The position numbers and the translations under genes are program-made. DNA of 64,000 nucleotides. It comes from Bacteroidaceae bacterium. GTDB taxonomy: Bacteria > Bacteroidota > Bacteroidia > Bacteroidales > Bacteroidaceae. The notes under the pieces are model-generated. The model saw nothing but the letters and a program-made list of their open reading frames with translations, searched no databases and was not told where the DNA came from. The stretch is from NCBI GenBank assembly GCA_017525235.1, contig JAFXTC010000053.1, positions 62,001 to 126,000 of the forward strand. Reading direction: 5' to 3'. Below are positions 43,015 to 50,649 of the stretch, piece by piece (positions within the stretch are counted from its first letter, which is position 1; every line of letters begins with the position of its first letter).

Positions 43015-44826
43015 ATGCAGAACAACAGTCCTTTATCAACACTTATTCATAGTCAGGCCAAGATATACGGTAACCGCACGGCTATGAAGTATAAAGACTA
43101 CACTGAGAATAAGTGGATGGACATCTCGTGGAATACATTCTCGGAAACAGTCCGCCTGGTTAGCAATGCCATGATGGACTTGGGCATCAGCATTCAGGAA
43201 AACGTTGCAGTATTCTCCCAGAATATGCCGGAATGCATGTACGTTGATTTTGGTGCTTACGCCATTCGTGCTGTAACCATTCCGTTCTATGCTACTAGCA
43301 GCGAGACGCAGGTGAAGTACATGGTCAGCGATGCCAAGGTCCGCTACATTTTTGTGGGTGAGCAATATCAGTATGATACGGCTTACCGTGTGCTAAAAAT
43401 TGAACATTGTGTTTGCGGACTGATTATCTTTGACCGCTCGGTAAAGAAAGATGAACAGGATAAGGTAAGCATGTACTTTGATGAGTTTCTGGAACTGGGG
43501 AATTCGTTTAAATATCAAACAGAGATAGATGTTCGGACGGCGGAATTGGATCAGGACGACCTTGCTAACATTCTTTATACTAGCGGAACAACGGGTTTGA
43601 GCAAGGGTGTTATGCTTACTCATCGTATGTACAATGCCGCTATCAGAGCGCATGAAGGTCAGCTGAATTTGAGCGACCAAGACTTGGTGATGAACTTTCT
43701 TCCTTTTACCCATGTCTTTGAACGTGGTTGGTCCTATCTGTGTATTGCCACAGGTTGCACGTTGGCCGTAAACCAAAGACCTACGGAAATCCTGCAGAAC
43801 CTTCGTGAAGTACACCCCACCTGTATGTGTGCTGTTCCCCGTTTCTGTGAAAAGGTGTATGCTGGTGTACAGGAAAAGATAAGTACTAGCAGCCCTATTC
43901 AGCGTAAGATGCTAGAGGATGCGTTGCGTGTGGGAAAGGAGTATAATGTCAATTACAAGATGAAAGGTTTGGAGCCTCCTTTATCATTGAAGATGCAGTA
44001 TCTTTTCTATGAGAAGACGGTCATCGCTCTGCTACTGAAGATGCTGGGTTTGGAACGTCACAACTTCTTTCCAACAGCAGGTGCTGCTATTTCAAAAGAA
44101 GTGGAGGAGTTTGTACATTCGGCAGGTATCATGATGATAGTGGGCTACGGTCTAACGGAAAGCACCGCTACTGTGACGTGCGATCGATGGTATAAGCCTA
44201 TCACCATTGGTTCTGTAGGTCGGTTGCTGGATGGCATTCAAGTTAAGTTTGCCGAGAACAACGAGATTCTTCTCAAAGGCGACACCATTACCAAAGGCTA
44301 TTACCGTAAGGCAGAAGTTACGGGATTGGTTGTTGATAAGGAGGGATGGTTCCATACAGGCGATGCCGGATATCTGAAGGATGGAGAACTTTTCCTGACA
44401 GACCGAATAAAAGACCTATTCAAGACCAGTAACGGAAAGTACATTGCACCACAGATGTTAGAGGCTAAATTGTGTGTGGACCGTTACATTGACCAGGTCG
44501 TTATCATTGCCGACCAGAAGAAGTTTGTCTCGGCGTTGATTATTCCAGAATACAAACTGCTGGAGCAGTATGCCAAGAGTCATAACATAACGTATCAGGA
44601 CAAGGAAGACCTCTGTCGAAACAAACAGGTGGTTCAGTTTGTTTTGGACAGACTAGAGACCATGCAGCAGGATCTCGCTTATTACGAGCAGGTGAAGCGT
44701 ATCACCTTGTTGCCGGAGCCTTTTAGCCTTGAACGCAGCGAACTGACCAACACACTGAAGGTTAAACGTGGTGTAATAAATGAGCGATATAAGGAAGAGA
44801 TAGATAAAATGTACGAGGAAGAATAA
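43015..44826 (+). CDS. Long-chain fatty acid--CoA ligase (AMP-forming)
   Basis: Adenylate-forming enzyme of 603 residues of the ACSL/FadD15-like type, activating fatty acids to acyl-CoA at the inner membrane. The nucleotide-binding loop YTSGTTGLSKG is at 188-198; GYGLTESTATVTCDRW and HTGDAGYLKDGELFLTDRIKDLFKT (partly quoted) hold the adenylate and hinge motifs. prfB follows after two bases. Chain-length preference cannot be read from sequence. Confidence 0.92.
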   Translation: MQNNSPLSTLIHSQAKIYGNRTAMKYKDYTENKWMDISWNTFSETVRLVSNAMMDLGISIQENVAVFSQNMPECMYVDFGAYAIRAVTIPFYATSSETQVKYMVSDAKVRYIFVGEQYQYDTAYRVLKIEHCVCGLIIFDRSVKKDEQDKVSMYFDEFLELGNSFKYQTEIDVRTAELDQDDLANILYTSGTTGLSKGVMLTHRMYNAAIRAHEGQLNLSDQDLVMNFLPFTHVFERGWSYLCIATGCTLAVNQRPTEILQNLREVHPTCMCAVPRFCEKVYAGVQEKISTSSPIQRKMLEDALRVGKEYNVNYKMKGLEPPLSLKMQYLFYEKTVIALLLKMLGLERHNFFPTAGAAISKEVEEFVHSAGIMMIVGYGLTESTATVTCDRWYKPITIGSVGRLLDGIQVKFAENNEILLKGDTITKGYYRKAEVTGLVVDKEGWFHTGDAGYLKDGELFLTDRIKDLFKTSNGKYIAPQMLEAKLCVDRYIDQVVIIADQKKFVSALIIPEYKLLEQYAKSHNITYQDKEDLCRNKQVVQFVLDRLETMQQDLAYYEQVKRITLLPEPFSLERSELTNTLKVKRGVINERYKEEIDKMYEEE

Positions 44827-44828
44827 TA

Positions 44829-45941
44829 ATGATAACAGCAGAACAATTAAAAGAGGTAAAAGAACGTACCGAGCAGTTAAACCGCTATTTGGATATCGAT
44901 GCCAAGCGGATGCAGTACGAAGAGGAGCAACTACGCACGCAGGCTCCTGAATTTTGGGATGACCAGAAACGTGCTGAGGCACAGATGAAACTGGTAAAGG
45001 GATTGGAGAAGTGGATAAAGGGATACGAAGAAGTAAAAACGCTATCAGACGAGTTGGAGACCGCTTTCGACTTCTATAAAGAGGAATTGGTAACAGAAGA
45101 AGAAGTTGACGACCTCTATGCTCGTGCTATTAAGGCTATTGAAGATTTGGAACTGAAGAATATGCTCCGTGGCGAAGGTGATTCAATGGACGCCGTGCTG
45201 AAGATTAATTCTGGAGCAGGTGGCACCGAGGCACAGGATTGGGCTCAAATGCTGATGCGTATGTATATGCGCTGGGCAGAAAACAATGGTTATAAGTGTG
45301 TGGTGAGTAACCTTCTTGACGGTGATGATGCTGGCATCAAGACCTGCACGTTGGAGATTCAGGGTGAATATGCCTATGGTTATCTGAAGAGTGAGAATGG
45401 TGTGCACCGTCTGGTTCGTGTTTCTCCCTATAATGCACAGGGCAAGCGTATGACTAGTTTCTCAAGTGTCTTCGTAACACCTTTGGTTGATGATACTATA
45501 GAGGTGAATATTGAACCGGCCCGTATCTCTTGGGATACTTTCCGAAGTAGCGGAGCTGGCGGTCAAAATGTAAATAAGGTAGAGTCTGGCGTTCGTCTGC
45601 GTTATCAATACAAGGATCCTTATACGGGAGAGGAAGAAGAAATTCTTATAGAAAACACTGAGACTCGCGATCAGCCCAAGAATAAGGAGAATGCTATGCG
45701 TATCCTTCGATCCATGCTGTACGATAAGGAAATGAAACATCGTATGGAGGAACAGGCCAAGGTGGAAGCTGGCAAGAAGAAGATTGAGTGGGGAAGCCAA
45801 ATACGCAGCTATGTCTTTGATGACCGCCGTGTAAAGGATCATCGCACCAACTATCAGACCAGTGATGTGGGCGGCGTTATGGATGGCAAGATAGATGCTT
45901 TCATTAAGGCTTACCTCATGGAATTTGGAGGACAGGAATAA
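44829..45941 (+). CDS. prfB: Peptide chain release factor 2
   Basis: Class I release factor for UGA/UAA stop codons. It is 370 residues in one uninterrupted frame. GGQ is at 244-246 (SGAGGQNVN). The tripeptide position that reads SPF in E. coli RF2 reads SPY here (199-201). The region where many bacteria have the +1 frameshift site (around residue 21, RYLDIDAK) is in frame: the CTT-TGA-C signal is replaced by TTG-GAT, so expression is not autoregulated by frameshifting. RF1 is excluded by alignment of the N-terminal domain and the missing PxT. Confidence 0.94.
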   Translation: MITAEQLKEVKERTEQLNRYLDIDAKRMQYEEEQLRTQAPEFWDDQKRAEAQMKLVKGLEKWIKGYEEVKTLSDELETAFDFYKEELVTEEEVDDLYARAIKAIEDLELKNMLRGEGDSMDAVLKINSGAGGTEAQDWAQMLMRMYMRWAENNGYKCVVSNLLDGDDAGIKTCTLEIQGEYAYGYLKSENGVHRLVRVSPYNAQGKRMTSFSSVFVTPLVDDTIEVNIEPARISWDTFRSSGAGGQNVNKVESGVRLRYQYKDPYTGEEEEILIENTETRDQPKNKENAMRILRSMLYDKEMKHRMEEQAKVEAGKKKIEWGSQIRSYVFDDRRVKDHRTNYQTSDVGGVMDGKIDAFIKAYLMEFGGQE

Positions 45942-45990
45942 ATTTGAAAGTTGCCAAACGAAAGAATGATAAACAAATACTATAGAAACA

Positions 45991-46128
45991 ATGAAAAAGA
46001 ACAAGAAGTCAGAAAAGATTTCCAAGAGAGATGCCGCTAATGGCAAGAGGGTTGTTGCTTACGTTGCTATTGCATTGATGGTGATGTTTGTGCTTATCTT
46101 TGTAGGAGCTGCTTATCTCTTTGAATAA
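45991..46128 (+). CDS. Small single-pass membrane protein, 45 residues
   Basis: ATG at 45991, TAA at 46126-46128. Very basic N-terminal half (MKKNKKSEKISKRDAANGKR) followed by one hydrophobic helix (about 21-43) and a final Phe-Glu. The layout is that of a cytoplasmic basic tail plus membrane anchor. It lies 49 bases after prfB and 14 bases before the CYTH gene, in the same direction. No family recognised; codon use looks like coding sequence. Confidence 0.75.
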   Translation: MKKNKKSEKISKRDAANGKRVVAYVAIALMVMFVLIFVGAAYLFE

Positions 46129-46142
46129 GAAAAGCATAAGAG

Positions 46143-46625
46143 ATGCATTTCGAGATAGAAAGAAAGTTCCTGGTTGTTGGAGAATTCAAAAGCCAGGCTT
46201 ATAATCATACGCATATACAGCAAGGGTATATTGCGTCGGGAAATGGAAGGACTGTGCGTGTCCGTATCCGTGATGACAAGGGTTACCTTACCATTAAGGG
46301 TCCTAGCGGAAAAGCGGGTCTTTCGCGTTATGAGTTCGAACGGGAAATTCCTTTGCAGGATGCGCAGGACCTGATGCAGATTTGTGAGCCAGGCATCATA
46401 GACAAGACCCGTTATCTCATAAAGGCTGAAGACGGAATCCACACGTGGGAGGTGGATGAGTTTCATGGCGATAACGATGGCCTCATAATGGCAGAGATAG
46501 AATTGGGTTCAGAAGATGAGTCTTTCACTAAGCCAGCCTTTATAGACAAAGAAGTAACAGGTGACCGCCGTTATTACAATTCCCATATGCGTAGGAATCC
46601 TTACAAATTCTGGCGGGAAGACTAA
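46143..46625 (+). CDS. CYTH domain protein (probable inorganic triphosphatase)
   Basis: Protein of 160 residues that is one CYTH domain, a tunnel fold using metal to hydrolyse triphosphates or bind organic phosphates. The signature EIERK is at 4-8, followed by KGYIASGNGRTVRVRIRD, LTIKGPS and the Glu/Asp/Arg strands of the tunnel. Single-domain bacterial members such as ygiF-like proteins are mostly tripolyphosphatases; adenylate cyclase or thiamine-triphosphatase activity cannot be excluded. Cytoplasmic. Confidence 0.88.
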   Translation: MHFEIERKFLVVGEFKSQAYNHTHIQQGYIASGNGRTVRVRIRDDKGYLTIKGPSGKAGLSRYEFEREIPLQDAQDLMQICEPGIIDKTRYLIKAEDGIHTWEVDEFHGDNDGLIMAEIELGSEDESFTKPAFIDKEVTGDRRYYNSHMRRNPYKFWRED

Positions 46626-46654
46626 AGCACTACCTGCCTTTTTCCTTAAGAAAA

Positions 46655-46700
46655 ATTACTGCCACACGTGAGAAATGTTTTTCCCTCGTGTGGCAGTAAT
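46655..46700 (-). terminator. Intrinsic terminator after the metallophosphoesterase gene
   Basis: ATTACTGCCACAC (46655-46667) pairs perfectly with GTGTGGCAGTAAT (46688-46700). On the minus strand a TTTTTCTT run follows. It lies between convergent genes and may also slow plus-strand transcripts, although there is no T-run on that side. Confidence 0.85.
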
Positions 46701-46717
46701 CAATAAATGGGGATCGA

Positions 46718-49678
46718 TTATTCCACGCCACCAAGTTGTTTGGCTTGTTCGTCGGTAAGGGCAACGTTCCAGAAACGTATCTCGGAGGTTTGGATGGCCT
46801 CTTCCTCGCCGTCTTCATCGGCAAAGAAGAGTGCACCGGTGGAGAGTTGCCAGTGCTTTGCCACGGCTGATGTGCTGGCTCCGACCTTTACACCATCTAC
46901 ATAAACAGTGGCTATGTTGTTATTCACGACGAAGAGGATGCGATACCAGTTGCCGTTCGTGAGGCTGCCATGATAACCCAGCCCGCCGGCATTCAGTCCA
47001 ACCATATTTTTGTTGATGAAGAGGCTACCGTCCTTGCTGTCGTCGAGTGCATTCTGAAGTAGGGGTATATAGGGAGAGTAATTGTCTGCCCTGACATCCC
47101 AAAGGATGGAGTAGGTGCTCATGCTCTGTACGCCAAGGTTTGAAGTCATGAGTAGGCTGGAATTTTTGGGAACATGAACTGCTCCGTTGCCTTCAGCAGG
47201 ACCTGTCACAGCAACAATGCCTGCATCGGTGAGACTGCTTACAATACTGACATTTCCTTTTGTATGAGTTGTACCCTGAAGAGTTGCAATACCTGTTCCT
47301 GCGAGTAAATCGGAGGTGTTGTTGAATGTCCAGTTTCCTATAGCCTCAGGCAGGGGATCGGGCTCAGAAGTTTCCCCTGTGGTGTTGCCGAGCGTAAGAA
47401 CCTGCTTGCTGGTAAGAGGCGTGTCCCAAAAGCGGATTTCCGAAGTCTCAATCCGATGTTCTTCACCGTCGTTGTCAATGAAGAAGAGCGCACCTGTACC
47501 CATTCCCCAGTTTGTAGCATTGGCCGATGTGGCCTGGCCTATCTGATGACCGTCCAAATAGATGGTGGGCATGTTGTTCTTGACGACAAAGACCACACGA
47601 TGCCATTTGCCGGAACTAAGGTTGCCGTTGTAGCTTAATCCGTTTGAGTTGAGACCGAGCTGTCCGTTTTTGATGAAGAAGCTGCCGTCCTTCGTGTTGG
47701 TAACATCGTTCTGGTAGATTGCCGTATATCCATCAAGTTCTTCCGAGCGGATATCGAAAAGGAAGGTGTAGCTGCCGAGTGTCTTTTCCTCAAGGTTGGA
47801 GGTCATCATCAAACCAACACCCACAGGAATCGCAACAGCCCCGTTGCCTTCTGTCTGACCAGCTACAGGCATAATACCCAAGGAAGCGAGGTCATCGTTG
47901 AATGCCATGCTGCCTGCTTTTAAGATAGCACCTGTAAGGGTAGCTGTGCCTGTGCCAGCCAGAAGGAAGTTTGCATCATTGAATGTCCACGTGCTGATGG
48001 CGTCGGGAACTGTCCCGTCATCATTTGATGTGGTGAAAGTGGCTGTGAGTGGTGCTGACTGGTTGTCCCAGGAGTCGTAGGCAATCACTTCCGCCGTATA
48101 TTCCGTGCCAGATGCCAGTCCGTCTACGTCACAGGTAAGACGCTTGGGCATATCAATGGTAAGATAGAATTGCGAGAAAATGAAGGAACTCTTGACAAGA
48201 GTGTTGCCTTTGAGAACGCGGACGTTGTAGCGGAAGACGCACTCGTTATCCGTGGCTTGAGGAAAGGTTATTTTTACATCCTCAGCAGTTGGCTTCACCG
48301 TCAGCTTTGCGTCGTCAGCAAACACAGGGGCAGGCAAACCATCGCGAAGTGTTATGCCGTTGGGATTGTCATCCTTATCGCGGATGTCTGCATATTGGAA
48401 CTGGCTGCCGTCGAAAGGTGCCTTCAATACCCAACGGTGTTCGGAATCAATCTCCACGTCGCGATAGGTGTCGTAACGGTGGATTTCGATGTCACCGTTA
48501 GGCTGCTCCACAAGAATCATGCCTTCTGTGACGTCTTTGAAACCTTCGGGGTGGATTCCTGCATCAACAGCACCTGGATTAATCTCAGAATAGGTGATGC
48601 TTGCCGTATTGATGGAAGTGTAGTAGTTGTTGCGTGAACTGTTGGGGTTAGCGCCCTGATGAATACTGCGGGGATCACCAATGGGATAGTGGCTGTGACC
48701 ACCGAAAACAACAACTTGAGGGTATTGGTTAAGGACTGGGTTCAGAACTTTCATTGCCCATGCGGCACCTTCAATTTCGCCCCATGAACTGTAGCATGTC
48801 CAGCGGGGAGGTACGTGTGTAAAGACAAAGATGGGTTTGCCAGGAGCATCTTCTGCAGCTTGTTTGAGATAGCGCTTAAGGGTATTAACTACAGTACTCG
48901 GGTAAGAAGCTGTGCCATTTGCTTCGTTATCGTCGTTATTGGCACCACCGCGGACGCTTATCAAAATAAAAGGATAACCTTTGATGAGGACATATTGGTC
49001 GAGAGGATAGGACTTGTTACCATTGAACTTCTTCAGTCCGCTTTTGTAGTTTGTCTGACCACTGCTGTTGTAGTTGTCGTGGTTGCCCATTGTGAAGAGG
49101 AAATTTTCGACGGGGTTAGGGAAATTCTCGTTATTGCCGAATAACTTCACGAACTCCGTGTATTGGTCTGTATCGCCATGGTCGGTAAGGTCTCCAACGA
49201 CTACCAACGCGTCAAGTTTGCTTTTGCTTGTCAGTCTTTGAAGTGTGTTCGAGACCTTCTCGGCATACTTTCCGCCATAGCTGTTACCAACGTGTGTGTC
49301 GGAGATAACAGCAAAGACAAGGCGAGCCTCCTGCTTGACGGTGATGAGCAACGGACGGAAATCCTTGCTGGTAATGGTAAGTGTAGCCTTGCGGGACTCT
49401 TCTGTTGTGTTCTCCGTTACGTTTAACACTAGCGTGTTATCATTCAGAGAAGGCTGACACCATTTGGCATCGCACAGCACAGCAGCTTTCCGCTGGTTCG
49501 TCTCAATATTAATAAAATGTGTAGTAGCGTTGAAAGGTAGTGTGATAACCCCGTCCTTGATTTCGTCAGCCGTAAAAGTGGCGGCACCGGGTGTGGCCAG
49601 CGAACTGACAACGTATTTCTGAGCCCAAGTCATTGAACATGGGACAAGGAGTATAAAAAGGAGAAAATATTTTTTCAT
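46718..49678 (-). CDS. Secreted metallophosphoesterase with two LamG-type domains
   Basis: Exported protein of 986 residues. Signal peptide (1-20); a BACON-like segment (about 45-117); a calcineurin-like phosphoesterase domain with Asp127-x-His129 (ISDTHVG), Gly162-Asp163 (VVGDLTD), GNHD at 198-201, a later THVP and GGHSH; an Fn3-like segment; and two concanavalin-like LamG domains (about 590-785 and 800-985) that repeat EIRFW and the KDGS/N-G-LS pattern. The enzyme part should hydrolyse a phosphoester outside the cytoplasm. It has no sorting tail. It follows the 49731 gene after 52 bases and is likely co-transcribed with it. Confidence 0.85.
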   Translation of the reverse strand: MKKYFLLFILLVPCSMTWAQKYVVSSLATPGAATFTADEIKDGVITLPFNATTHFINIETNQRKAAVLCDAKWCQPSLNDNTLVLNVTENTTEESRKATLTITSKDFRPLLITVKQEARLVFAVISDTHVGNSYGGKYAEKVSNTLQRLTSKSKLDALVVVGDLTDHGDTDQYTEFVKLFGNNENFPNPVENFLFTMGNHDNYNSSGQTNYKSGLKKFNGNKSYPLDQYVLIKGYPFILISVRGGANNDDNEANGTASYPSTVVNTLKRYLKQAAEDAPGKPIFVFTHVPPRWTCYSSWGEIEGAAWAMKVLNPVLNQYPQVVVFGGHSHYPIGDPRSIHQGANPNSSRNNYYTSINTASITYSEINPGAVDAGIHPEGFKDVTEGMILVEQPNGDIEIHRYDTYRDVEIDSEHRWVLKAPFDGSQFQYADIRDKDDNPNGITLRDGLPAPVFADDAKLTVKPTAEDVKITFPQATDNECVFRYNVRVLKGNTLVKSSFIFSQFYLTIDMPKRLTCDVDGLASGTEYTAEVIAYDSWDNQSAPLTATFTTSNDDGTVPDAISTWTFNDANFLLAGTGTATLTGAILKAGSMAFNDDLASLGIMPVAGQTEGNGAVAIPVGVGLMMTSNLEEKTLGSYTFLFDIRSEELDGYTAIYQNDVTNTKDGSFFIKNGQLGLNSNGLSYNGNLSSGKWHRVVFVVKNNMPTIYLDGHQIGQATSANATNWGMGTGALFFIDNDGEEHRIETSEIRFWDTPLTSKQVLTLGNTTGETSEPDPLPEAIGNWTFNNTSDLLAGTGIATLQGTTHTKGNVSIVSSLTDAGIVAVTGPAEGNGAVHVPKNSSLLMTSNLGVQSMSTYSILWDVRADNYSPYIPLLQNALDDSKDGSLFINKNMVGLNAGGLGYHGSLTNGNWYRILFVVNNNIATVYVDGVKVGASTSAVAKHWQLSTGALFFADEDGEEEAIQTSEIRFWNVALTDEQAKQLGGVE

Positions 49679-49730
49679 ATTAATCTTTATTATTCGTTAT
49701 TACGTTATATCGTTATTCCGTCATGGTGCC

Positions 49731-50483
49731 TTAGGGAACCATCACTTTTATCGTCTTTTGTGGCATCTTCACCATATAAACACCAGTAGCAAGGCGGGTC
49801 GTACGGGGCATTTCCTCGCCCTGTGCGTTAAATAGTTGCCACTTGGTACCATTAACGCTGATACGTTTGTTTGCTATACGGATAACAACGTCTTTACATT
49901 TGGTAGAACCGATACCCGTCTGAATCTCCACGGGCAAGAACTTCCATCCGATGACTGATGCATTTTCGTTCTCTGTTGGATATGCAATCGGCTCACCTCC
50001 TTCTTCTGCTACAGCCAGACAGCGGTTAACCCCATCGTCCTCTACACTCTCTATCCTAAAAGCACTTTCGCCCAATGCTGTCATGTTGAAGCCAGGAGAA
50101 TCGGTACCTACGAGTTGTGTGATGTTGTAATTGTCAGAGTAATTTGACTTGTTGCCTATCTGGTAGCCCGTAGCACGGTTCGTTATTACTACTTTTCCGT
50201 CCTCTCCTGCTGTCAGTTTCCATTGTGAGTGCTCTTCGCTTTCTTCCGTTTGCATCAGGAAAGCGTTAGTGTAGAACACTTGCAGGGGTGTCATCCCGTT
50301 GAAGTCTGTCATTGCCAAATGCTCCATTCCCGGCATAGCGCTGCAGATGCGGTACCAATAAACATCGTTTTCGGTGCTCATGTGCAACTCCGAATCAAAC
50401 TCTTGGGCTTCTGCTGTCAGTGACGCAAGCAGTAAAAAGCCCAATAGCATTTTTCTTGGTGTCTTGTAATTCATAGTGTTCAA
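49731..50483 (-). CDS. Secreted protein with C-terminal sorting-like tail
   Basis: Protein of 250 residues with a Sec signal peptide (about 1-26). The middle (WKLTAGEDGKVVITNRATG, GDNYNIT-like strands, RCLAVAEEGG) looks like the ricin-type lectin-like repeats common in Prevotella secreted proteins. The end, ISVNGTKWQLFNAQGEEMP then GVYMVKMPQKTIKVMVP, resembles a type A sorting domain for type IX secretion. It has its own promoter and lies upstream of the metallophosphoesterase gene. Ligand unknown. Confidence 0.65.
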   Translation of the reverse strand: MNTMNYKTPRKMLLGFLLLASLTAEAQEFDSELHMSTENDVYWYRICSAMPGMEHLAMTDFNGMTPLQVFYTNAFLMQTEESEEHSQWKLTAGEDGKVVITNRATGYQIGNKSNYSDNYNITQLVGTDSPGFNMTALGESAFRIESVEDDGVNRCLAVAEEGGEPIAYPTENENASVIGWKFLPVEIQTGIGSTKCKDVVIRIANKRISVNGTKWQLFNAQGEEMPRTTRLATGVYMVKMPQKTIKVMVP

Positions 50484-50521
50484 TAATATTATTTTAGATT
50501 AGAATATTGTTAACATGTTGA

Positions 50522-50552
50522 CAAAGGTACGGATTTTTTTTCTTACTCCAAA
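50522..50552 (-). promoter_or_regulatory. Promoter of the 49731/46718 gene pair
   Basis: On the minus strand: TTTG (50549-50552), 19-base spacer, TACCTTTG (50522-50529). It lies just after the terminator of the cobalamin operon, so the pair forms a separate transcription unit. Confidence 0.8.
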
Positions 50553-50589
50553 ATGAAAGGCGGAAATGTTTGCTACACATCATAGAAAA

Positions 50590-50620
50590 AGGCGAGACAC
50601 CATGTAACAGTGTCTCGCCT
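50590..50620 (-). terminator. Terminator of the cobalamin-riboswitch operon
   Basis: Minus strand AGGCGAGACAC, 9-base loop, GTGTCTCGCCT, followed by TTTTTC: an 11-base perfect stem with a T-run, 30 bases after the stop of the 1305-residue gene. Confidence 0.9.
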
Positions 50621-50649
50621 AATAATATTATTTCAAATTGGAGTAACGA

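Noticed and set aside
44829-44900. Programmed frameshift in prfB
   Set aside because: The reading frame is continuous and the CTT-TGA-C site is absent.
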